DNA of 64,000 nt. It comes from Promicromonospora sukumoe 327MFSha3.1. Its GTDB lineage: Bacteria > Actinomycetota > Actinomycetes > Actinomycetales > Cellulomonadaceae. The notes beneath the pieces were generated by a model. That model made no database searches, was not told where the DNA came from, and was given only the letters and a program-made list of their open reading frames with translations. The stretch is taken from positions 1 to 64,000 of the forward strand of contig NZ_ARQM01000015.1 in NCBI RefSeq assembly GCF_000385135.1. The letters run 5' to 3'. Below, piece by piece: positions 35,745 through 44,555 of the stretch (positions are counted from its first letter, which is position 1; each line of letters begins with the position of its first letter). The translations under genes were made by a program, and so were the position numbers.

Positions 35745-37027
35745 GAGGCACCGCCCATGGCGCGACCGGACACCAGGCCCGCGGCCTGCGCCCGCGCCAC
35801 GACCTGCGGCAGGGCGGCCACGAGGCGGTCGACGTCGGACTCGGTGGACGTCGCCCCGAGCGTGAAGCGCAGGGCGCCGCGGGCCTCGGCCTCGGGGACG
35901 CCCATGGCGAGCAGCACGTGCGACGGCTGCGGCACACCGGCCTGGCAGGCCGAGCCGGTGGAGGCCTGCACGCCCGCGGAGTCCAGCAGGTAGAGCAGGG
36001 AGTCGCCCTCCGCGCCGGGGAAGGTGAAGTGCGCGTTGCCGGGCAGCCGGTCGCCCGCGGCGGGCTCGGGCCCACGCAGCACCGCGGACGGCGCGGCGTC
36101 CCGCACCCGGGCGACCAGGTCGTCGCGCAGGGCGCGCAGACGTGCGGCGCGCTGGGGCAGGCAGTCGACGGCGTGCCGGGTGGCGACGCCGAAGGCCGCG
36201 ATCGAGGCGGCGTCGAGCGTGCCGGACCGCACGCCACGCTCCTGGCCGCCGCCGTGCAGCACGGCGTCGAGCGCGAGGTCGCGCCGGGCGAGCAGCGCGC
36301 CGACGCCGACGGGGCCGCCGAGCTTGTGGGCCGAGACGGTCATGGCGTCCACGCCGGACTCCGCGAAGTCGACCTCGGTCTGGCCGACCGCCTGGACGGC
36401 GTCGGTGTGCACGGGGATGCCGTAGGGCCGGGCCGCGCGCACGACGTCGCGGACCGGCTGGACCGTGCCGACCTCGTTGTTGGCCCACATGACGCTGATC
36501 AGCGCGGTCTCGGCGGCGTGGGCGGCGAGCTCGGCGCGCAGGGCGTCGAGGTCGAGCCGGCCCTCGACGTCGACGGGCAGCAGCACGATCTCCGCGCCCG
36601 CGTGGCCCGCGAGCCAGAACGCGGGGTCGAGCACGGCGTGGTGCTCGACGGCGGAGACGAGCACGCGGGTGCGGCGCGTGTCCTGCGCGCGGCGTCCCCA
36701 GAAGATGCCCTTGATCGCGAGGTTGTCCGCCTCGGTGCCGCCCGAGGTGAAGATGACCTCGCTCGGCCGGGCGCCCAGCGATCCCGCCACCGTCTCGCGC
36801 GCCTCCTCGACGGCGCGGCGCGACGTGCGGCCCGCGGAGTGCAGCGACGACGCGTTGCCGGTGCGCTGCGCCTCGGCGACGTACGCCGCGAGCGCCGCCG
36901 CCGACATGGGCGTGGTGGCGGCGTGGTCGAGGTACGCCCCTTCGGGCTCGCGGGGCTGCTCACCGTGGGCGCCGCTCGCCGTCAGGGGCGTGCGCGCCGG
37001 GTCAGGGGGCGGAGTGGTCACGATCAT
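35741..37027 (-). CDS. cysteine desulfurase (NifS/IscS class)
   Basis: 428 aa. PLP enzyme that moves sulfur from cysteine to acceptors, here most likely MnmA. The PLP Lys lies in '[13 protein letters not shown]' and the persulfide Cys in 'STGSACQAG'; '[15 protein letters not shown]' is the N-terminal signature and '[15 protein letters not shown]' the cofactor phosphate loop. The ATG at 37027 was chosen; a GTG at 37021 is as good, and no Shine-Dalgarno is seen. First gene of the two-gene unit with mnmA. Confidence 0.93.
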   Translation of the reverse strand: MIVTTPPPDPARTPLTASGAHGEQPREPEGAYLDHAATTPMSAAALAAYVAEAQRTGNASSLHSAGRTSRRAVEEARETVAGSLGARPSEVIFTSGGTEADNLAIKGIFWGRRAQDTRRTRVLVSAVEHHAVLDPAFWLAGHAGAEIVLLPVDVEGRLDLDALRAELAAHAAETALISVMWANNEVGTVQPVRDVVRAARPYGIPVHTDAVQAVGQTEVDFAESGVDAMTVSAHKLGGPVGVGALLARRDLALDAVLHGGGQERGVRSGTLDAASIAAFGVATRHAVDCLPQRAARLRALRDDLVARVRDAAPSAVLRGPEPAAGDRLPGNAHFTFPGAEGDSLLYLLDSAGVQASTGSACQAGVPQPSHVLLAMGVPEAEARGALRFTLGATSTESDVDRLVAALPQVVARAQAAGLVSGRAMGGAS

Positions 37028-37118
37028 CAAGCATACGAACGCTTCGGGGGCGGGAACGCTTCCCGCGGTGTGAGCCGCGCTATGCCCACGCCGGGCCGGC
37101 GCCCGCCCCCTGCGCTGC

Positions 37119-38699
37119 TCACTCCCTGGGGAACACGTGCCCCAGGTCGGTCTCCCACTGCTCCAGGGCGCCGGCGGGCAGCTGCCAGACGTACTCGTTC
37201 TTGAGCTTGCCGCTGTCCGTGGCGAACGGTCCGGTGCGGTGGGCGTAGAACGCGATGGTGGGCAGCGTGCCGTCGGGGGCGGTGCGCACGCCGTTGTTGA
37301 AGTCGCCGTTGCGGCGGCGCAGCTCGGTGATCACGAAGGCGCGGTACCGGTCCTGGTCCAGCGTGCCGTCCTGCGTCGCGGCGGCGCTGAGCTGGAGCGC
37401 GATGTGGAGCTGCCGGTCGCCGTTGTCGTCCTCGTAGCTGATCAGGCGGTGGTTCTCGACGGCCTCGAGGAGCTCGGGGTCGCTGTGGACCACGTCGCGC
37501 AGGGCGTCGGGGCCGATGACGGCGCCGTTGTAGTCGACGGACAGGTCGGACCGGCCGTAGTGGAACAGCAGGGGCAGGTCGAGGAACTTCTCGGTGACGA
37601 CGTCGTGGTGGCCGAGCTCCTTGAGCACGGGCAGCACGTCGCGCACGCGCAGCACGTGGCCGCGGTCGTGGATGTTGTACCGGACGCGGGGGTTGATGTT
37701 CCGGTCGCGGGCGATCGTGACGACGAGCTCGCCGGCGTCGTTGGTCTCCACGAGGTAGTCGAAGGGGTTGAACTGGAAGATCATCGGGAGCACGCCGTAC
37801 TCGCCGGTGCGGGTCAGCCGCTCGGACAGCCGCGGGTCGGCGGCGATGGCGCGGCGCAGCGCGACGGTGAAGTCGGTCTCGATGCTGAGGTTGATCTCCA
37901 GGTCGCTGGCCCCGTACGAGCCGAACACGCTGTGGGCGTACTTCAGGATGTGCGAGCGCATGTTCTCGCTGATGCCCTCGCCGCCGAACGCCGCGACGAT
38001 GTCGTAGGCGGCCCAGTCCAGCCGGTCGTCCTCGAACAGGGACTTCAGGAACGGCGGGTAGCTCGTGATGATGTAGGTGTAGTCGGTCCCGAACTCCTGC
38101 ATCGTGGCGATGATCTTGTCCTTGTCGGGCCCGCAGGACTTGATCATCGTGACCTCGGTGAGCGAGGACGTGACGTTCATGCCGGTGGCCCAGGCCCCGA
38201 GCGAGAACGCGTTCAGCACGAACGGCTTCTTGCGCAGGGACGACGCCGTCCGCGCGAAGCCCACCTGGAGCAGCTGGCGGGTGGCGGCGCGCTCCTCGCG
38301 GCCGCGCACCCAGCTGGTGGGCGTGCCGGAGCTCCCGGAGGACTCGTCGACGACGACGCCGCGCCGCGGCAGGGTGCCGCCGATGCACCGCTCGGGGATG
38401 CTCCACCGCTTGACGTAGGACTCCTTGTCCATCTCCGGGATGCCCCGGAACGTCTCGGCCAGGGAGCCCGTGCGGCGCAGCCGCGCGTCGCGGCCGTGCT
38501 CGGCGAGGAACGCGCGGTAGGCGGGCACCTCGCGCGCCGCGAGGTCGAACGTGCGCCAGGCCCGCAGGCGGCCGAGCCACCAGCGCAGCGGCTCGATGCC
38601 CGGGCCGAGCAGCACCTTGTGCGTGTGCACGCTGTGGGTCAGGGGGCGCACGACGGCGTCCACCAGGGCCACGAGGGTGAAGGCGAGTACTCGTCTCAT
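37119..38699 (-). CDS. PaaK-like adenylate-forming enzyme
   Basis: 526 aa, ANL superfamily of the phenylacetate-CoA ligase/coenzyme F390 synthetase branch. The ATP-phosphate loop is 'DESSGSSGTPTSW' (about 114-126); 'GGEGISENM' and 'FGSYGASDLEINLS' are the A4/A5-type motifs, and 'YGRSDLSVDYNG' the hinge region. It should activate a carboxylate as acyl-AMP, then pass it to a thiol or amine. A hydrophobic N-terminus ('VLAFTLVALVDAVV') may associate with membrane. The ATG overlaps the nitroreductase stop (ATGA), so the two proteins are likely partners. The pairing is not one I recognise from a named pathway. Confidence 0.85.
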   Translation of the reverse strand: MRRVLAFTLVALVDAVVRPLTHSVHTHKVLLGPGIEPLRWWLGRLRAWRTFDLAAREVPAYRAFLAEHGRDARLRRTGSLAETFRGIPEMDKESYVKRWSIPERCIGGTLPRRGVVVDESSGSSGTPTSWVRGREERAATRQLLQVGFARTASSLRKKPFVLNAFSLGAWATGMNVTSSLTEVTMIKSCGPDKDKIIATMQEFGTDYTYIITSYPPFLKSLFEDDRLDWAAYDIVAAFGGEGISENMRSHILKYAHSVFGSYGASDLEINLSIETDFTVALRRAIAADPRLSERLTRTGEYGVLPMIFQFNPFDYLVETNDAGELVVTIARDRNINPRVRYNIHDRGHVLRVRDVLPVLKELGHHDVVTEKFLDLPLLFHYGRSDLSVDYNGAVIGPDALRDVVHSDPELLEAVENHRLISYEDDNGDRQLHIALQLSAAATQDGTLDQDRYRAFVITELRRRNGDFNNGVRTAPDGTLPTIAFYAHRTGPFATDSGKLKNEYVWQLPAGALEQWETDLGHVFPRE

Positions 38700-39724
38700 C
38701 GGTCGGCTCCCAGCAGCATCGAGGCGGCCGGACGGCGGTGCGCCACCGGCGGGGTCTTGCTGTACCCGAAGCGGAACAGCATCCAGGCCATGCGGTCGCC
38801 GCTCTCGTCGGCGGAGATCTCCCGCGCGAACGCCTCGTGCGAGCCGGGGTTGGTGATCACGGTGCCGAACGGGTGCAGCCGGACGCCGTGGGCGGTGAGC
38901 TCGAGCCACAGGCGCATGAAGGTGCGGCCGGCCTCGATGTGGTCGGCCGGCCGCGCGAACGGGCCCTCCAGCCAGCCGAGCTGCCGCACCCCGCGCATCG
39001 TGTTCAGGTACATCGCGCGGATGGCCCCGCCGATCACCGGCGCGTCCCACAGGCCGCGGTGGCTCATGGCGAACCGGAGCAGGCCGCCGGGCATCAGCAT
39101 GGCCTCGGCGCTCAGTCCGTCGCCCCGGGTGCGGGCGTCGTCCTTGCTGAACCGCAGCCAGGTCATGATCTCCTCGTACACCGCGTCGTTGCGCAGGTCG
39201 GAGAAGAGCGTCGCCTGGTTGATGTGCACCAGCCGGCGCACCGTGCCCGGCTCGGCGGTGGTACGGAACGTGTGCCCGGCCTCGCCGGCGACGGCGGTCG
39301 CGGCGGCCACGACGTCGTCGGGCACCAGGCGGGCGTCGTAGGGGCGGCGCGAGGTCTGGCGGGACCGGAAGAGCTCCAGCCGCGCGCGGGCGTCGTCGGA
39401 CACCGCGCGCGGGACGAGCCGGACCGTACCCAGGTGGTGCAGGCGGTCGGTGCCGGCGAAGTCCATCTCGCCGTCGTCGATGCTCTCCTCGACCCCGTAC
39501 CCGAGCCCTTCGGCGACGGTGCGGAGCGACTCCAGGAAGACGCCGGCGCAGACGTGCCCGAACGGGATGCCGAACGACTCCGCGGGCAGCCCCAGATCGA
39601 GGTCGTAGTAGAGCTCGGCGGTGGACTCGTCCACCGGCCGCAGCTTGATGGGCTGGGAGTTGTGCGGGGACGGGTAGTGCCGGGCGTCCTCGACGATGCT
39701 CGGCCACGGCTCGGTGTGCGACAC
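38696..39724 (-). CDS. Acg-type nitroreductase family protein
   Basis: 342 aa, GTG start. Two-lobed nitroreductase-like flavoprotein of the Acg family: 'PSPHNSQPIKLRP' is the FMN-binding N-terminal motif, 'FRSRQTSRRPYDARLV' marks the internal repeat, and 'HPFGTVITNPGS' with 'MLFRFGYSKTPP' are C-terminal family signatures. Acg proteins of mycobacteria may store rather than turn over FMN. Here it is translationally coupled to an adenylating enzyme, which suggests a biosynthetic oxidation such as dehydrogenation of an activated acid or azoline; that is inference. Confidence 0.85.
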   Translation of the reverse strand: MSHTEPWPSIVEDARHYPSPHNSQPIKLRPVDESTAELYYDLDLGLPAESFGIPFGHVCAGVFLESLRTVAEGLGYGVEESIDDGEMDFAGTDRLHHLGTVRLVPRAVSDDARARLELFRSRQTSRRPYDARLVPDDVVAAATAVAGEAGHTFRTTAEPGTVRRLVHINQATLFSDLRNDAVYEEIMTWLRFSKDDARTRGDGLSAEAMLMPGGLLRFAMSHRGLWDAPVIGGAIRAMYLNTMRGVRQLGWLEGPFARPADHIEAGRTFMRLWLELTAHGVRLHPFGTVITNPGSHEAFAREISADESGDRMAWMLFRFGYSKTPPVAHRRPAASMLLGADR

Positions 39725-39817
39725 GAGCGCAACCTAGCGCGAGCCACCGACATGCCGACCCCAAAGACGTCAAAGCGTTATGCATGCAAAGTGCGGGATC
39801 GCCGGTCGAGCTTGTAA

Positions 39818-39871
39818 TCGCTGGTCGAGCTTGTCGAGACCTCACCAGGTCTCGACAAGCTCGACCAGCGA
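39818..39871. repeat. actinobacterial palindromic repeat, terminator-like
   Basis: Two perfect 25-bp arms (TCGCTGGTCGAGCTTGTCGAGACCT and complement) with a CACC loop. A partial direct copy of GGTCGAGCTTGT starts at 39804. The core GGTCTCGACAAGCTCGACCA is a palindrome I know to be scattered through many actinobacterial genomes. It lies past the PhoX-like stop and could end that transcript. Confidence 0.8.
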
Positions 39872-39885
39872 CCCCGTGCTCCGGG

Positions 39886-42051
39886 TCAGTGGCGGTCGCG
39901 GTAGACCTGGACCACCGTCGGGCGCGGGCCGCGGAAGTCGCCCGCCTCCGGGCGGACGCCGGCGGCCACGTAGTCCGGGAAGAACGAGTCGGGCGCCTCG
40001 AAGGAGCCGTTCTCGCCCGGGTGCTGCACGTTCACGTAGACCATGCCGTCGCGCGAGTCGACCAGCGGCCCGCAGGTCTCGGCGCCCGCGGGCACCGAGA
40101 GGAACTGCTGGACGTGACCGCGCTCGCGGCCCGCGACCGGGACCTTGAACAGGCCGTCGCACTTAGCGATCGCCGACGAGCTGGGCTGGCCGTCCGTCGA
40201 GATCCAGAGGTTGCCCTCGGCGTCGAACGCGAGGTTGTCGGGGCACGAGATGGGCGAGACTTTGTCCTTCGGGTAGCCCGAGAAGTACGTGCCCTCGACG
40301 GCGGGGTCGCCCGCGACCAGCAGCAGGTTCCACGTGAAGCGCGTGGAGGTCTGGTCGCCGGACGGGATGATCTCGACCACGTGGCCGTCCCGGTTGCCGT
40401 TGGTGGTCACGCCGCCGACGACCTTGTGGGTGCGCGGGTTCGCCTCGGTGGCACCCTCGGTCGCGTTGCCCGGGGTGCGGCCCGAGTTGTTGGTGCAGGC
40501 GACGTAGATGCGGCCCGTGACCGGGCTGATCTCGACGTCCTCGGGGCGGTCCATCTTGGTGGCGCCGACCTTGTCCGCGGCCAGGCGCGTGTAGACCAGC
40601 ACCTCCTCGACCGACATGCCCGGCACCTTGCTCCGGCCGTCCTTGACCAGCGGGAGCCATTCGCCCGTGCCGTCGAAGGCGCCGTCGGCCGGGACCGCGC
40701 CCGAGCCGTCGATCTGCGCGGCCGGCGAGTCGCCCGTGAACTTGGCGACGAAGAGGTCACCCTCGGACAGCAGGGTCTTGTTGTGGGTGCGCGCCCAGCG
40801 GGACTCGCCCTTGGCGACCCGCTCCTTGGACACGAACTTGTAGACGTAGTCGAACGCCTGGTCGTCGCCCATGTACGCCACGGCGTGGCCCTTGGCGGAC
40901 AGCGTGACGTTGGCGCCCTCGTGCTTGAACCGGCCCATCGCGGTGTGCTTGACGGGCTTGGCCTGCGGGTCGTACGGGTCCAGCTCGACGATCCAGCCGA
41001 AGCGGTTGGCCTCGTTCTCGTAGCCCTCGGACTGCGCGAAGCGCGGCTCGTCGGCCTCCCAGCCGTAGCTGGTGGAGCTGCCGATGCCGTACCGGGCGTC
41101 GGCGGTCGGGTTCGCTCCGGCGGCCACGAAGTAGCCGTTGAAGTTCTCCTCGCCCGACAGCACGGTGCCCCACGGCGTGGTGCCGCCGGCGCAGTTGTTC
41201 ATCGTGCCCAGCACGCGGCGGCCGGTGCGGTCCGCCGCCGTCTTGAGCAGGTCGGAGCCGGCGGCCGGCCCGTCGAGCACGAACTCGGTGTCCAGGTGGA
41301 TGCGGCGGTTCAGCACGCTGATGCGCTGGTAGTCCCACGGCTTGCCCGTGCCGCGACGGCGGACCTCGACCACGGCCATGCCGTGCGCGGCGCGCTCGAT
41401 CGCGCGCGAGTACGCGTTCTTGGTGCGGCTGCCGTCGGCAGCGATGTCCCAGTACTTCTCGGTGGGCGGGAACATGATCTCGGGGTTGGTGTACTCGAGG
41501 TTCGAGACCAGGATGCCGCGCGTCCCGCGGTGCTTCTCACCGGGGCGGATCGGCAGGATGTCGAGGTAGTCGCAGTTGTAGCCGAACTGCTTGGCCTGCT
41601 GCTCCGGCGACTGGTTGTTCGGGTCGAAGGTGCGGCCGCCCGGGAGGATCGGGTCGCCCCAGCGGATGATCGGGTCCCAGGTGTAGCCCTCGGGGACCAC
41701 CAGGGCGTCGACGTCGACCGGCTGCGGGTCGATGGCGCCGAAGGACAGGCCCTTGCCGTGGCCACCGCCCGGGAACCGGCCCTCGGGCAGCGTCGCGGCC
41801 TCGGCCGACGGCGCCGTGGCGCCCTGGGCGCCGATCACGACGGCACCGGCGGCGACCGCCAGGGTGCCGAGCATCGCGCGGCGCGACAGCACCGAGCTCA
41901 CGACGTCCTTGAAGTACTCGTTGGCGCTCTCGTTGGGAGCGGGGTGCAGGCACGCGTCGTTGCACTTGAGGCGACAGGTGACGGGGCTGCGCTTGCCACG
42001 CGCATGCGTGTGCACCGTCAGCAGCGGGCGGTTCTCAGGGGCGATCGTCAT
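39886..42051 (-). CDS. Tat-exported PhoX-like alkaline phosphatase (DUF839)
   Basis: 721 aa from the ATG at 42051 (GGAGAG upstream). A long Tat signal ('SRRAMLGTLAVAAGAVV', about residues 56-72) is preceded by a Cys-containing n-region ('TCRLKCNDACLH'), the arrangement usual in actinobacterial PhoX relatives. The mature protein is a DUF839 propeller; 'NNCAGGTTPWGTVLSGEENFNGYF' spans the Cys and Glu ligands of the PhoX iron-calcium cluster (cut here for length into NNCAGGTTPWGT and LSGEEN). It releases phosphate from organic esters outside the membrane. A Pho-box-like element upstream suggests control by phosphate. Confidence 0.88.
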   Translation of the reverse strand: MTIAPENRPLLTVHTHARGKRSPVTCRLKCNDACLHPAPNESANEYFKDVVSSVLSRRAMLGTLAVAAGAVVIGAQGATAPSAEAATLPEGRFPGGGHGKGLSFGAIDPQPVDVDALVVPEGYTWDPIIRWGDPILPGGRTFDPNNQSPEQQAKQFGYNCDYLDILPIRPGEKHRGTRGILVSNLEYTNPEIMFPPTEKYWDIAADGSRTKNAYSRAIERAAHGMAVVEVRRRGTGKPWDYQRISVLNRRIHLDTEFVLDGPAAGSDLLKTAADRTGRRVLGTMNNCAGGTTPWGTVLSGEENFNGYFVAAGANPTADARYGIGSSTSYGWEADEPRFAQSEGYENEANRFGWIVELDPYDPQAKPVKHTAMGRFKHEGANVTLSAKGHAVAYMGDDQAFDYVYKFVSKERVAKGESRWARTHNKTLLSEGDLFVAKFTGDSPAAQIDGSGAVPADGAFDGTGEWLPLVKDGRSKVPGMSVEEVLVYTRLAADKVGATKMDRPEDVEISPVTGRIYVACTNNSGRTPGNATEGATEANPRTHKVVGGVTTNGNRDGHVVEIIPSGDQTSTRFTWNLLLVAGDPAVEGTYFSGYPKDKVSPISCPDNLAFDAEGNLWISTDGQPSSSAIAKCDGLFKVPVAGRERGHVQQFLSVPAGAETCGPLVDSRDGMVYVNVQHPGENGSFEAPDSFFPDYVAAGVRPEAGDFRGPRPTVVQVYRDRH

Positions 42052-42091
42052 CGGAGGCTCTCCGGTCCGAAAAGGGGGGTAGGACGTCGTC

Positions 42092-42157
42092 AACCTAGGA
42101 GCAGGCGATGTCTGCCCCACGAAAGGTCAGGTACGACCGGGTGAACGGGAGGTGGCC
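42092..42157 (-). promoter_or_regulatory. candidate phosphate-regulated promoter with Pho-box-like repeats
   Basis: On the minus strand a TAGGTT (42092-42097) could be the -10 of the PhoX-like gene. Upstream (42125-42157) are three 11-base units beginning GGCCACC, GTTCACC and CGTACCT; the middle one (42140-42146) matches the GTTCACC core of the Streptomyces PhoP box, the outer two only partly. Confidence 0.4.
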
Positions 42158-42185
42158 AGGAGGTGGGCCTCGGCGAGAGCCGGCG

Positions 42186-43328
42186 CTAGCCGACGAGCGC
42201 GCGGCTCGTGACGTCCAGCCAGCCCTCCGCGCGCAGGAGCTGCTCGGCTCCGCGGGAGCGCAGGCCGCGCTCGCACACCACGACCACCGGGGCGTCGGCC
42301 GGGTGGTCCAGGAGCTCGGCCGGGAAGTGGCCGGCGGCGAGGTCCTCCAGGCGTGCGAAGACGGCACCGGGCACCGCGCCCGGGACCAGGCCGACGTCGA
42401 GGAGCAGGACGCCGGCGGGCGGCAGGGCGTCGGCAGGCGGCAGGGCGTCGGCGGGCGGCGTCGGATCGGGGACCGTTGCGGCACCCGGAGCGGCGGCCGA
42501 GGATTCCGGGGCAGGGGCCACGGCGGAGGGCGCGGCGGCAGCCGCCTCCGAACCGGCCACCTCAGCGGACGACGCCGGCGCCGCCAGCTCGATCGTGTCC
42601 CATCCCGAGGTGCGCGCGTCGTAGGCCAGCAGCCGGCCCAGAGCCGGGTCCCCCGTGCCGGTCAGGAGCTTGACGGCCTCGACCGCCATGGTCGAGCCGA
42701 CGACGCCGCACGCGGGGCTCAGCACGCCCACCGTCTCGCAGGACTCCCCCTCGGGCGGCTGCGGGCCGAACACGTCGGGGTAGGTGATCGCGCGCCCGTC
42801 CGGCGCGGCCGACCAGAACACGCTGACCTGCCCGTCCCAGCCCAGCACCGTGCCCCAGACGACGGGCAGGCCGAGCCCCGTGGCGGCGTCGGACACGGCG
42901 TAGCGCGTCTCAAACGTGTCGGAGCCGTCGACCACCAGGTGGTAGCCGGCCAGGATCGCGCCGGCGTTGTCCCTGGTGAGCCGCTCGCGGTGGGCGATCA
43001 CCTCGACGTCGGGGGCCAGCCCGCGCAGCGCGTCGGCGGCCGACTCGGTCTTGCCGCGTCCGACGTCGGCGGCGGTGTGCAGCACCTGGCGCTGCAGGTT
43101 GGAGACGTCGACGGCGTCGTCGTCGATGATGCCGAGCGTGCCGACGCCCGCAGCCGCGAGGTACTGGAGCACCGGCGAGCCGAGGCCGCCCGCGCCGACG
43201 ACGACCACCCGCGACGCGGCGAGGCGCTCCTGGGCGGCGAGGCCGAAGCCGTCGAGCAGGAGGTGCCGCGCGACCCGGCGTCGCTCGGCGGGCCCGAGCC
43301 CGCTTGCGGGGATCACGAAGGGCTCCAT
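42186..43328 (-). CDS. MoeB/ThiF-family adenylyltransferase with C-terminal rhodanese domain (MoeZ-like)
   Basis: 380 aa. E1-like enzyme that adenylates the C-terminus of a ubiquitin-like sulfur carrier (MoaD/ThiS/CysO type). 'VVVGAGGLGSPVLQYLAAAGVG' (nucleotide loop, about 36-57), 'IDDDAVDVSNLQRQVLH' and 'VVDGSDTFETRYAVSD' are E1 motifs. The rhodanese part (about 320-380) keeps the active loop CERGLRS. Between them lies an Ala/Pro linker (about 255-320) with a tandem 'PPADAL' repeat. No carrier or cofactor biosynthesis gene is adjacent. Ends just before the PhoX-like promoter. Confidence 0.9.
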   Translation of the reverse strand: MEPFVIPASGLGPAERRRVARHLLLDGFGLAAQERLAASRVVVVGAGGLGSPVLQYLAAAGVGTLGIIDDDAVDVSNLQRQVLHTAADVGRGKTESAADALRGLAPDVEVIAHRERLTRDNAGAILAGYHLVVDGSDTFETRYAVSDAATGLGLPVVWGTVLGWDGQVSVFWSAAPDGRAITYPDVFGPQPPEGESCETVGVLSPACGVVGSTMAVEAVKLLTGTGDPALGRLLAYDARTSGWDTIELAAPASSAEVAGSEAAAAAPSAVAPAPESSAAAPGAATVPDPTPPADALPPADALPPAGVLLLDVGLVPGAVPGAVFARLEDLAAGHFPAELLDHPADAPVVVVCERGLRSRGAEQLLRAEGWLDVTSRALVG

Positions 43329-43380
43329 CACGTCATTCCACCACCTCGGAGGGGGTCCTGACACCTTCCTGGCGCCCTCC

Positions 43381-43444
43381 CCTTCGAGGCCTAGGTTTCT
43401 TCGCTTTGCGGCAGCCGAAAGCGAAGAAACCTAGGCCTCGAAGG
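43381..43444. repeat. repeated hairpin family, copy B, terminator-like
   Basis: Two perfect 27-bp arms with a 10-nt loop, sharing CCTTCGAGGCCTA and TTTCTTCGCTTT with copy C. It lies 25 bp past the etfA stop on the minus strand and upstream of the MoeZ-like gene, so it would end the etf transcript. Confidence 0.83.
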
Positions 43445-43469
43445 AGAGCGGGCCGGGCTGCCCCGGGCC

Positions 43470-44447
43470 TCAGCCCTTGCGCTTGCGGATCTCCGCCGCG
43501 GCCTGCGGGAGCACGTCGGCGAGCTGCCCCACGACGGCGAAGTCGCAGATCTCGAAGATCGGCGCCTCCGGGTCGCTGTTCACGGCGACGATCACCTGGG
43601 ACGCCTGCATGCCGCCCCGGTGGTGCGGCGCGCCCGAGATGCCGGCGCCGATGTACACGCGCGGGGCGACCGTGACGCCGGTCTGCCCCACGTACGAGTC
43701 CCACCAGCCCTCGAACGCCGCGTCGCGGGACGCGCCGACGGCGGCACCGAGCGCGTCCGCGAGGTCCTCGACGGGACCGAAGTCGCCGTCCGTGCCGCGC
43801 CCGCCCGCCACCACGACGGCGGCCTGGTCCAGCGGTGGCCGGCCGCTCGTGTCGGCCTTGACCGTCCGGGACAGCAGCGTGACCGGGGAGGCGGCGACCT
43901 CGACGGCGTAGCCCTCGGTCACCGGCTCGACGGCGGCCGGCGCGGGCTGCGCGACCGCGGAGTTGGCGCGGACCGTCACCACGGCGACGTCGGACGTCAC
44001 CGCGCACTCGGTGTCCCACGAGCCGGCGAAGACCCGCTTGCCGGCCACGACCCGGCCGTCCACGTCGCGCACGGCGGAGGCGTCGATGACGAGGCCCGCG
44101 CCCAGGTCGTGGGCGGCCAGGGCGGCGGCCTCCTTGGCGGCGAACGACGTGGGCAGCAGCACCACGTCGGCGTCGGTCAGGCGCACGGCGGCGGCCAGCG
44201 CGGCCGCGACGACGGCGGGCAGGTGCAGCTCGTCGCCGCTCACGCACGAGCCGGCGCGGGCGGGCTCCGCCTGGTGCACGGTCTCGACGCCGTACGCGCC
44301 GAGCTGCGCCAGCACCTCGACGGTCGGCGCCTCCAGGGCGACTGCCTCGACCCGGCCCAGGGCGCGGGCGATGGTGAGCAGCTCCAGCGTGCTGGTGCGG
44401 ACCTCGGTCGCGGGGTCGAGCAGGACCAGGACGGTGCGGTTCGTCAT
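43470..44447 (-). CDS. etfA: electron transfer flavoprotein subunit alpha
   Basis: 325 aa. Carries FAD and, with EtfB, moves electrons from acyl-CoA or other dehydrogenases to the quinone pool. The C-terminal FAD domain shows 'VYIGAGISGAPHHRGGM', 'VAVNSDPEAPIFEICDF' and 'VGQLADVLP', the family signature. Of two adjacent ATGs, the one at 44447 leaves a proper five-base gap from GAGGAG. It follows etfB by 108 bp. No dehydrogenase or ETF-quinone oxidoreductase gene lies beside it. Confidence 0.95.
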   Translation of the reverse strand: MTNRTVLVLLDPATEVRTSTLELLTIARALGRVEAVALEAPTVEVLAQLGAYGVETVHQAEPARAGSCVSGDELHLPAVVAAALAAAVRLTDADVVLLPTSFAAKEAAALAAHDLGAGLVIDASAVRDVDGRVVAGKRVFAGSWDTECAVTSDVAVVTVRANSAVAQPAPAAVEPVTEGYAVEVAASPVTLLSRTVKADTSGRPPLDQAAVVVAGGRGTDGDFGPVEDLADALGAAVGASRDAAFEGWWDSYVGQTGVTVAPRVYIGAGISGAPHHRGGMQASQVIVAVNSDPEAPIFEICDFAVVGQLADVLPQAAAEIRKRKG

Positions 44448-44555
44448 CATGTCTCCTCGGAGCGCTCAAGCTCTGTCTTTGCTGGTCTGAGCCTGCGGTT
44501 CGGCTGCGGGCGCGTGCCTCGTTCCTCGGCCCCCACCCTTCGCCTCACCTCCGGC

